This document shows positions 13,701 to 26,000 of a stretch of 64,000 nucleotides of DNA, piece after piece. Made by a program: the position numbers and the translations under genes. The stretch is from NCBI GenBank assembly GCA_028554795.2, contig CM068842.1, positions 51,577,574 to 51,641,573 on the forward strand, given 5' to 3'. The stretch's first letter is position 1. The number at the start of each line of letters is the position of its first letter. The DNA is from Sinohyriopsis cumingii (taxonomy: Eukaryota; Mollusca; Bivalvia; Unionida; Unionidae). Below the pieces are notes generated by a model, which saw only the letters and a list, made by a program, of their open reading frames with translations, had not been told where the DNA came from and did not search any database.

Positions 13701-16700
13701 TGCAATACTCAGTCCATCTTTCAGCAATGTCACTCGATTCTGTGAGGCATTTTCCATTTTTGTCTTGAATGGTACTGACTCTTGGTTGTTTCTATCTGGT
13801 GAGGTCTTTCACAATTTGGAATGCCTTTTTGCTGTTATTCTTTATCAGACTGTTCTCCATTTCTGTGCACTTTTGTCCAATCCAATTTTCTTTTGCTTTG
13901 CTCAAGTTTTTTCTGATATTCTTGTTTATTTCTCGATACTTCAATGCCCCTGTTGTGTGTCTGGTGCTTTTTAGTTCTCTTCGGGCATCACACAACTTCA
14001 GAATCTCTTCTGTAACCCAGGGTTTTTTCTTCGGGCGATGGAGGCCAATGATGTCCTTGGCAAGATATTGGTAACTTAATAAACAATGATGATGGTCCAT
14101 TTGTGATGCAGCTTTCATGATATCACAATGCAACAGCATGACCCACATGCATTTTTAAAACTTCATCAGCCTGTATATCAGTCTGTCTTTTGCTCTATAT
14201 CCTAAACTTATTGGATGGAAATTTACTTGATATTATGGTAATTTTTGTGTAAAATGGGTACTGTTTTGGCTCCATCCCCAAAGGTTCTTGTAGCAAGCCA
14301 AGTGGTCAACAGTACTAAATTGTTACAAATATTTTTTTACAAAGCTTCACCCTCTATATGGGTTCATAACAGGAAAACATGTATTAATGAATTTTGGTTT
14401 AGTTTTCTTTGATGACTGTTTGGGATGATGTTGCTATCAGAAGGGGTTGGGGTATAATAGGCCAAAGAAGTTTTGTGTTAGGCAGTATGATCAAATCTAC
14501 GAATTTGCAGTGGCAAGCTGAAAATTATGAATTTTAATTTAAAGTGATGTGCCAACTCATGAGTGTGCTAATCAGGGATCCTAGCATAAATTTGTCAGAA
14601 TCTTGGCAGCCCAGTTAGAATAAATAATTGGTTGATTACAAGTGATAATTTGTATACAGTCTTTTGCTGTGAGTCTGTACATACCAGTACACAGTCAGTA
14701 ACAGTTGAGGTCTAAGGTGAACAAATGGTATATCTCTTGAGAACCTTTAAATCCTTCAACATTTTTGGCCCAAACAATAACCATGAATAAGTTTTTCTCA
14801 CAAGGATCATCAGCATCTTTCCTTTTATTTTATTTTTGCCACAATTTTTGAAACTATTTACAGTCCATTCTCTGCACCAGTCTGTCATGACTCTGTTCTA
14901 CAAAAAGCATGTCTAAAAAGTTATTGGAATTTTGTCAGTATGATTCAGAATGTTGAATTTTCACCAAATATTTGTACTAATTATGCAAAATCTAAAATCA
15001 ATGGTTGTCATCTGCTTGCATTGGATAGGTAGCCTGGCATGTCCAACTGTGCAAATAGCAGTCTCAGACTTGGCCAATGTGGTATGTAAGAAAGCTTGCC
15101 AGTAGCTTCAGTGGTTCTTATTTGGGGGGGGGGGGGTTACTTGGTTCTTCTCCACCAGTTATGCTGGCTGCCATCAGCAAATCATGTGCTAACAAAGCGT
15201 GTTAAAAACAAACAACATATATATTATATAAATGCACATTGTGTCACTGTTGTCATTAACCAGTTCAAAGTTTGTCTAATACCACCATAGGATTTGCTTT
15301 CAGAAATGAGTCATCTTATTTCATGTAACACTTGCTTCTGTATTTATAATGTTTTATAGCTGTTCAGGTGGAACCAACAGATAGATGTTTGTGTCAGTAC
15401 CTCATCAACAACAACTTTCCCCTCCCCAGACCCACTGAAGATCTGAAAATATTCCTTCTTGTTGGTGGAATCAGGGAGGTGAAGGATCCACTTTATCTGG
15501 TGAGACAGTTCTCAGGTGATTCTATTTTTTATCTGGATTAGATTTACAACACTGATTAATTTACTCACTAAATAACCTGTATTGAGTGAATAATGGATAT
15601 ATTTCACTGCTAGAGAAAGTATTTGAGTATTTCACCTATGAAATATGTTATTCACTTGGATGATGTTAATGCTCGACATCTTGGCTATCCTAATTTATAA
15701 CAAATTGAAGTAGTTGTTTTCTTACAGTACCTCATTTGACAACATCATCTGTTTACTGGTTATGTTCTGCTGTTATTTTTATATATATATTCAGACAAAA
15801 AATATCTCTAGTAATAGAATTCCCTTTCTTAATTAAATGAAGAAAAGGCACATCAACAAAATAAATAATTGATAAAAACAAGTGTGAATCACATTGGGGG
15901 TTTTGAACTTTGATCTCTGGTATAATAAGTGCCATACTTACTACAGTGGCCATATAAGATGGGTGGCCTTTCCAGAGGGGGACAACATTTATGAGATGCA
16001 TATGTATCTATAATATATGATTGTGTATATACACCACTCCCTCGATAACTCGCAAACCTGCTTATAATGTGGGGTAAGGTGTAGATCCCATTTTTTAAAA
16101 AACCAGAAAATAACACCAAAGAATACTGGTCCCTATTTCTTGAACTTGAAAAAAATATCGTGATCAGAATTGGTAACTGAAACATTGATATATCGTTTGT
16201 TTTATGGACGAAAACAGTATATATGACTTGGAAACCTTAATTAACATTTTAAAATTATCAGCTTTTAATAAGAAGTCATATAATTGGTTATATTTTCTTT
16301 CCAAACGACATTTTTAGTACACCTTAATTAAAGATATTCAAGGAAATTTTGATAAATGAAAATGTCAATTACTCATAGTGTAGGCAGTACATTAATATTT
16401 AAATGCCATTTAAATAACTTTTATTAAGTGAAATTTGTGTTTTAATTCTATCTTTTAGTTTTACTTCAGTGTAATCATCACAAATGCAATATGTATTAAA
16501 CATAAAATGTGTCAATCTACTGTAACAGCTATGTCTGCAAGCATTTCTCTGAGAACCTAATTAAGTGCCAGCTATGTTTTGATAACTGACTTGTGGAAGT
16601 ATTTGTTGTGATGTTGCAACGAATTAACAGCTGGCCTCCTTTGTATTAGGCCCTATCATGTTAAGTATGTTTTTTGACTCAAATAAAGGAGGTGGAATAT

Positions 16701-19700
16701 AAAAAATGTTAAAAGGCACGCAATTTTCCTACATGCTTAAAATCTAGCAGCCCTGGTCGTATGTCGGGTGAAATCACTTCAATTGATCAATAGAACATGG
16801 TTATAAATTTTATTATGTAACATAAACTACCTTTTTCATAAAATAAAGAACTTGGTTTCACAGATATGGATCATTGTGGGTAAGCAATTTTGTGAGAATT
16901 TCTGAACTGGCACTTAGAGATATCCTCAGGGATGATAAGAAGTTTCACTATTACTTTCAGTGAAACCACAACATCAATATTGTACTAATTGAACAATACA
17001 GAAATTGAGTTTTGATGTAGGCAATTGTCTCACGAAATAAATGTTAGTAGTTTTTGAGAAAAGGAATCTTGTTTGGTGGTATATCAACAGATAGTCTAGT
17101 TTCTGGCTACTTTGACTCTCAACTTCCTAGTATACTATTTAAAACCACTCCAAGAACCAAACTAATCAACAAAACACAAAGCAGTGACATAATACACCTG
17201 TTTTCACGTACATGTGATGGTTGTTGAAACCAGTTGGAACGATCTTTTACATGTTGGAAATTTTGAAAAAAAATGTTATTTATACAGAATAATGAAAAAC
17301 TTCATTAGAAAAAGCGTGTTTTTCACAATTATTATCGACGTGATTGTAAAAGGAGGATTCAGTCATTAAACAGCCCAGTTCCCTCCCCCCCACCCATGGT
17401 TTTCTCTCTTTATAAGTGGATTTTTTTTAATTTTGGAGGTCCCTTAATAACTCACACCCTCGCTTATATAACGATCTATGTTTGTGAACCCCACTATGCA
17501 TGAGTTATCGGGGGAGGGGTGTAGTAAGAAATCTATATATAACTTAAAGCAGTTAATATCTTCATTTAAAATTAGCATTAATTATTCAAATGTTCTTGTC
17601 TTAAAAACAGACTTATTTGAAGGTAACATAAATTAATAGTTCTTATTCTAAGGAGCAAATTGTGAGTTTGATATTGTTGGCATGCAGAACTATTCTAAAG
17701 TGATATTTAAATCTTGGTACATACATTGTTTCCTATTTAAAATAATTCTCTTTCCATTTATGCCATTTTCCCACCATTACAGAATATTCTTCTTATCTGT
17801 TACGATATTGTTTATTGGAGTCTTCCCAACGTAAAACTTATAATCAAGTGAACTCTCCCCATTGTTGTCAAGTCTAATGACTTTTACTTTTCCTTCTGGA
17901 GTATTATTTCTCTGTTTAGGTGATGACATGTTAAAGTTTTGTAACGATTTATTTGTATGTTGCTAATTGTATGGTATTGCAATTTAATTATGCAGCCGAA
18001 ACTTTTGTAGACTAAATGAGATTCCTTGATTATCAAGGATGTGATAAATGTACTGTCACATGATTTTATGGTTTTTGTCTGGTACCCTGTTGTGTTCAAA
18101 GTTTATTTCTCAATGTGTGTTAATCCACAGAATCTATATTTAGCCTATGCTGTCCATGTCATGATCTTAACAATTATGTCCAGTCAAAATCATTCTCCAA
18201 AAAATGCTGTGTGAAGCCCAAACTCTATCAAAACATTGCTGACCCCATTTCCTCTAATCGTTAGCATTAATAATACTAACCGTAGAGGTACATGTACTTT
18301 AGCAAAGCACTTCTTTGAGTAAAGAAACATCTGGAAACAGACATCGTGAAAGATAATCGTATTACTAAACTTACTGTGTGAATTAATTATTGGTTTTGGA
18401 CACATATTAATAATAAAATTTGGCTGCTTGTGAGGGTTCAATTTTACATTTTTGCACAAATATGTTGTCTGCTGGTCATGTTAGAGGGGTGGCCTTTCTT
18501 GAGGGGTACTTTTGAACACAAACTCGTCAGTGCCAAGGGATTCTGGCCATAAAAAGTGGGTGGCAACTGGTCGGGGGGGGAGTTCTTGAGGGGAACTACT
18601 GTACTAGATCAAATCAATGTCTTAAAGGTATATCAGATTTCATTATTATATATTATATTACATCATATCATATATATCAGATTATATCATTATGTTAATA
18701 ATGTCTGTCAGCTGCAGCGTAAAAAATATTTTTGGCAATTCACTCCAGTGAATTATGAATTATTTCTCTTGGAAAATCCAGTAATTCATGGCCTACCATC
18801 AAATATTTGGTGTCTTACTTGAAATTTTGTAACCAATAAATCTTCCAAGGCAGAAACTGTTGGGAAAAAAGTACCACACTCACTTGCATTTGACATTTAA
18901 CATTGTACAGATAACAGGATAAGTCTTTTCTTTCAAGTACAGACCTTTCTATGGGTTTTTTAGGATGAAATATTGTAATATCTCAAGTTAGGCAAAGGAT
19001 GATTTAATCTACTTGGGGGAAAAATTGAATTAAAAGTATTCCAACAACAATATTTCTATATATTTTCAGAATGGAGTCAAAGCAAACCAGACTATAGGGC
19101 GATCTTTCTAATCATTGGACCTCGGGTAAGTTAAAAAAAAATTCTATCCAGTTTGTGATGACTCAGTGGTCTTAAACTAAGTAACAGAAAAGAGGGACAA
19201 CCAACACGTTTTGTAAAATTACACAGTGCTTTACTTTCCTTACATATGAAGTGAATTTTAAAAGCAAAAAAATTACAGTATTTTGAATTAAATCCCAGAT
19301 AGTTCTTAAAGTTCTATTACAGGTCCAAATTTGGAGTATTCCTACTGAATTCTATTTGTGTAATGAATGAATAACAATATTTAATGTGTTGGTGTGAATG
19401 TAGTCTCAGATGTGCTAATGTGTGATCAGTCTTGATGTTTCATAATGATATAGTCCAATATGTCTTTGATTGAATTTACATTAATAAAAAGATTGTGATT
19501 TAGTCAAAAATATTGAGCACTTTTTAATTCCAATAATTTAAAAATAAATCCTCTGAAATTAAAACTGAACACTACGAGAAGACTGATTCCACTTTAGATG
19601 TTAAGATAGGAATGAGCAATTTTGAAGTAAACAACATTTATATAAAAAGGTAAGACAATAACAGAACCGGAACAAGTGTCATTTTCCAAAAAGTTATAAA

Positions 19701-19905
19701 CAGCTCGCTTTTAAAACATTCTTAATGTCAAATACATGACCTTGAACTCAACATCTGTAAACCTGTTTGCCTATAATTAATAATGATCTTAATATGTAAT
19801 ATAAAATCAAAGACATTTGGACTATTAGCTATGTGAAATGTTATTTACAAAGTAGCAAGGCCAAAGTCAGGTTGGCCCTAAACTCAATTACTGACCAAGG
19901 TCAAC

Positions 19906-19978
<73 letters not shown>

Positions 19979-20973
19979 GGAGAAAAGCCAACACAATACA
20001 AATTAAATTTACATAAGTTGTATGTACTAGACCAGCATGGACCACCCATCCCTCTTTCTGTTTTTCCCTCCATACTTTTGTCCCTAGGTCTATCTGCCCT
20101 GAGCTACAAAATCATATGTTCTGATGGTCTTATCCCAAACTATTTTGATAATGAGTGAAATACACACATAATAATGAGGCCATCTTGCATCTGATTGGTT
20201 AAGCTTGTTACCACATTTGAAGTTATATTTCTGACCAAATATTATTATTCAGACTTGAAAAATAATCTAATGAGTTAGACATATCATATTAATAACATGA
20301 TCTTGCATCTAATTGACTGAGCTTCCTTGCCACTCAAAACTGGATTTGTGGTCCAATTTTAATCATACTTGGTAAATAGGCTTCAATGAACAAGGTCTCA
20401 GATAAGAACACTAATAAGCAGGATTCATGGATAGTAATGAGGTGATGTTTCATCAGATTGGCAGAACTTTTCAACACTGTAATAACTCTTATCAGTTTTA
20501 GATCAAACGTGGTAAATAGGTATTTTTGTGATTGAGATATCCATTGAGTTTTCTTTGGAGCAGGATCTGTGTGTATTAATGAGGTCATCTGACATCAGTT
20601 TAGCTAAACTCTTTTCTACTCAAGAATTGGTATTTCCACACCTGTCATCCATTAAGTTTTTTGCATAATCTTTATGCTATTTTTTACTAAATTATATGTT
20701 ATATTCACCTTTATATGGACTACATTTTTTGGGCATAAAAAAGAAGAAAATGAAGCAATTAAAGGTTGTGTGTGTGTTTATTACTCTCTCTTTAATCTCA
20801 CACACGATGTACATTTGATAATTAATAATTGGTGGGGAGAGGACATTTGGTGATGACATTTTTGGACTTTTCTGTCAGTTAAATGATTTCTTGAAACTTT
20901 AGCAGATTTTCAGACTCTGGACACTTTTGGCTGCATTGGGAGCATTCATATCTTGGAACTACAGACCCAGTTT

Positions 20974-21031
<58 letters not shown>

Positions 21032-22974
21032 CTCTTGATATTAAGCAGTAAGAAGTCAATGTTTCATGATTGTATACTTTTCAGATCCCCATTTTAAATC
21101 TAATATAATGGTTTTTCTTTTCTATTTATTACTTGGTAATTTTTTTTGTCATAAACTTTTAGGTTTAATTGTAATAGTTTTTTAATAGCCGAACCTGTAA
21201 ATAGTGGAAGGGCAAAACTGGCTATTGCACACAGGTGACTGTTGTACACAGGTTAACCTTTTAAGATTGATATTTTAGCAAATACCTTACACCAAATATC
21301 CGTGTCATTATAATTTTTGTTTTCATTATCATTATTATTATGCATCATCAAGATTGTTTTATCGGCACTGTACAACAAAATCATAATGATGGTTATATGT
21401 TTTTCTCTCCGAAATCTATGTTCCACTCAAGATTACTGTTTCCTGCTCACTTAAATCTCTCATGGAAATGAAATTATCACCGACTTCAAAAATACACAGA
21501 AATATCTGGATTAGTTATTTGCTAACTCACCAAGATCAAAATATGAGATACCTGTAGGGAAGAGAAAATCAAAAGAAGTCTTGGCTCTTTTGCAGTAACA
21601 CATGAACCAAACCTTCATGTGCCTTCACAGACGCATACTGACTATAGAATTACCCCTAATCCTATTGAAAATAGGATGTAACTCACATCTCTGCTCAAAG
21701 ATGAACGTTTTTTCTTCTGATACCTTTGATTCACATTCAGATAGATGAAAGTATCTAACTATACCTGCCATGCTGGTAAATAACATGACTTTCATTGATC
21801 TTTCATTGATCTTTTCTATGTTTAATCGTTTTAGGTGGAAAAGAACTTTCAGAAGAAGTTCCAGCAAGAGATAGAGAAGTAAGTCATGTATATCAGCTTG
21901 GTTGTGATATATAACTGGAAATAAATTGTCATTACATGGGCTTTAGTTCAGGAGAAGAGGCAGTTTGACAGATGGTTGGATAGACAGGATGCTGTAATAT
22001 TCCCTCACTAAAGTAAGGAGAAAGAAATAGCCAATGTGGACATATTTGTAAGGACTTGAACTTGTTTGGACAACAGAAGGCAGATACAGGATAATATTTC
22101 TTGGTTATAATAGGAGGTCAACTTTGAATGTGATTTAAGCTAGTAATTTGTTCCCCACTTCTTTTTGAGGTGGGTGAACATGGTAGAGAGCTACAAAGAG
22201 CTTCTCACAAGTAGCAGTTGGATTATCCAATACAGAATTGTTAATTACATTATGCTTAAAATTGCTAACTCAGTTATGTGAGCTGACATTTGTGACCAAA
22301 CTGCATTTCTTCTGTCAGTCCATGGTATCATTTTTTTAAAAAATGTTCCTGGTTAAGTAGCAAGAGTTGTATAAATTGGATATATTGGGATAGTTAATTA
22401 AAAATGTGCTTGCAGTCAACTTTATTTTTACTCCTGTGGTCTGCATGGTTTTCCACTTTAGGTCAGTTGGTAGAGACTTGGGGTTGCTGGTTCAATACCT
22501 ACCCATGCCAGCCCAAATCAGCTGCCTCATTGTGTCCTGACGAAAGGCACTTAGCTCTCATTTCCTCTGCATGATATACCTTAATGTGTTTAAAATGATT
22601 CCAAAACCAACAAAAAAGCATTACCTTCATTTTATTTTAACCTGGTAAAAGGATGTGTATATACATGTATATTGACAGTTTACCCAGAGTTCTGTATATC
22701 CCTGGACTTAGCCTCGGTGACACGCATGCTGCAATTAAGGGGAGCTCAGTGCTTGTGAACTCTTCACTAAGTGAGGGTATGCCTATAGCCATACTAGAGG
22801 TAGGTATCAGTTGATAATACCTTGAAACTTGATGTGTGCATGCAGAATTTGGAGAACCTCTAATTATTCATGCAAAATATTGGTCATTGAGATCTTCATT
22901 TCTCCATTAAATATGTTGCTCTATATCATTAACATTAGGGGATATAAGGCTGCTACCTCCCAAATACAGGCAGG

Positions 22975-23021
<47 letters not shown>

Positions 23022-26000
23022 CCTTGACTTTTGGTGCACTTGAGCTGTAAATAGGTGTTTGCACCATTTAAAATTAATCTTGATAATAAACATGTTTACA
23101 AGTTAGGGGTAATTTCCCACTGGATAATTGAGTCAGGTGGTTTCTGTTGCAATGTGAGATATTGTGAAATATGTCATGTATGAGGTAATGCAAAAAAAGT
23201 AGGAAAATACTGCGAATTAGAGCCACAGTGTGTATATAAGAATGATTAAGTGGACAATTGATTCATTCCTATTTGCTGTCTCTTTTTTTAAAATCAGCCT
23301 GCAGATGTATTTAATGTTGAGGTTAGACATAATTCAAGATAACTCATTTGTTTGGATTATTCAGTGGAATTACCAAGTATTTGTTGACTCAGGATTGAAA
23401 TATTATTCTGGGATAATTGTGAATTTATTCAAAGGAGTTTTGGACAATGCCATTGTGATAAATCAAGACTGTTGGCAATGAAACAGTCAGGGAGTGAAAA
23501 ATCAATTTTGTTGGCAATTAAACACATTCGATGATATTGGTACATCAGCACATTTGAGAATCTGGAATTTATTCAAAACGCTCGATCCTTTTTCATTTAT
23601 GATTTAACTATTGAGGATTATTTTGGACTTTGTTCACAGTACTTTATGTTCCTCTTTAATTTTCATTGCATAACTTAGACAATGAAATTGTTTAATGTAC
23701 ACAACTTGTTGGTTTTGCTCCTTTCTGTTAAGACCATAGTCATAACATTTTTTCTGTCTATAGCACGTAGACAAATGGCAGTAACTCTTGCCTATGTTTT
23801 CCTCTTGCTGTCACTAGATGTTGGCTAGTTTTTAAGCTTCATTGTCAACATAAAGACACCTTCGATAAATCCATGCCAATATTGTTGTGAATTTTAGAAT
23901 CTATCAAGGAATTTGGGTTATATTTTATGCATTAATCATTCCTCTACTGGTGGTATATGTTAGTCTTCAATTTTTGAAATATTTCCATGAATTTGTAACA
24001 TTCATGGACTTTGTCTATTTTGACTGCATGGTACAACAAATTATTTTTGATAGTTGTTGTGATTCACATTTTTGTACAAACTGCACATGGTTCACGAGAT
24101 GCATTGTTAATTTATCCATCTTTTTTATTATTTTGTTGTTTCATTGAAACATGTAAATGAAATGTAATAAATGTGAAAGTTCAAGGCCAGGAAAACACAC
24201 ACTAATCATATGGTCGTATGAGACTACTTACTCGACCACATTACTTAAAACCCTCCCAGCCACCCTGCTATGTGATTCTAATTTTATATCACTCAGGTTA
24301 GAAACTAGCAGCACTGGATGGAGGCAAGGGGAGGTAATGTGCAATAGTTTTGTTATTTGTCTTTGTGATTTAGACAGAAAAGATTGATTTTCATACCTTT
24401 AGTAGGGCTGGGTTTGGGAGATAGGAGGCTTGTATCCTCTAACACTAATGTGATTGGGTAAGTATTCTCAGAGAGACATAACTTACAGAAAATTTGCTTT
24501 CATGTTTAAATAACAAGTGTCAGCTTTAAAAGGCATGTAACATGATGGTCAGGATCCACAAAGTACTTTTGTGCTATGTCTCGTACTGTGCTATATCCAA
24601 CCAAGCCAGTCTTCTCAACATAATTGATCAAGCTTATTAATAAAATCTGTATTTATGAGAGTATAAATGCCCTCTTTTTTCCTATTGAATACACTTTATT
24701 AATGGATCTGGACTTTGAATGGACTGTTTATGGATACGGACTTTGAATAGACTGTGTAAATGTATCTGGACACATTAGCAGTCAAGTTCAGTTTGTAACA
24801 GTAAAAACATCTGAGACAAGACATGCAAGAGGGTAATCCCTGAAATAATATGATGAATAGTTTCTTCTTTATTGTTACTTCTAACAGAAGAAGTGAGCCA
24901 TAGGGAACATCTGCCATTATTTTATGTTATATGTGTGTCACTTTGTACTGTTACAGAAATAATATTCTATGTGTGCCAATATGCCACTTTGTACTGTGAA
25001 TGTTATGAATGTGTCACTTTGTACTGTTACAGTCATAATGTTCTGTGTGTGCCAGTATGCCACATCATACTACAAATGATAATGTATGTGACACTTTGTA
25101 CTGTTACAGGCATAATATTTTATATGTGCCAATTTGCACTGTGAATGTGATGTGTGATGCTTTGTACTGTTGCCAATATGTCACTTTGTATTGTGAATGT
25201 AATAAGTGTGTCACTTTGTACTGTTACAGGCATACAGGCATAATGTGATTGATATGTCACTGTAAAATCACAGACAGCCAAGACATTGAATGATTTGAAA
25301 TCTTTTTTTAGTTGTTTACCTGAACCATGAACTAAAAAGGCATGAGCTAAGAAAAAACAAAAACATGAAATGAAATAAGATGCATTATGCCGATATGCAT
25401 TTTGGTGAGAGAAAACTATTTTAAAATTAGAATTGAATGTGTGCATGGTGAGTATGAATCTCTCATGATAAAACAATTTTCATTTTAAAAAAACTTGCAT
25501 GATTTATATTGTTTGTAATATAACATTAAAATTACATTAACTTGGGAAGTAATTTTTTGGGAGAATAAGTCTCATTGAATTATGTGAGGTTTTTTTATAC
25601 TTTTATTCTTTTAATATACTGTATATATAGGCAATGTTGCTAGGCACACCAGTACTAGCCCGAAGAATTCCAGGCAATGAGACTGTCGTGGAAGATGGTC
25701 ATACTGGTCTACTGTTTGAATCACCTCAGGTCAGTAAAAGCTTGAGAAAAGTCATCAAATATGGTTATACCTATACTATATTAATCTATTCATAATGTGA
25801 ATCAAGTTTCAAATTATATACAGACATATTGGCCTTCACATTGTTTAACAGAAGATCATGGTACATATCTATGCTGTTGACTTGAAATTATAGATAGATC
25901 AGACAGCAGAGACTGATCTACCATTATATCTTGCAACAGAAGATAGGGTATCCACTGTTGACTTGAAATTATAGCTAGATCAGACAGCAGAGACTGATCT

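Noticed and set aside
12215..13974. Several + strand open frames of 60-145 codons
   Set aside because: They are antisense shadows of the - strand LINE reverse transcriptase.
19888..20073. 61-codon frame with an Ile-Tyr repeat, and a similar one at 22829-23050
   Set aside because: The residues are translated TA/CA microsatellites.
24872..25248. Cys/Tyr-rich frames of 67-90 codons
   Set aside because: They come from the CACTTTGTACTGTTACAG minisatellite.
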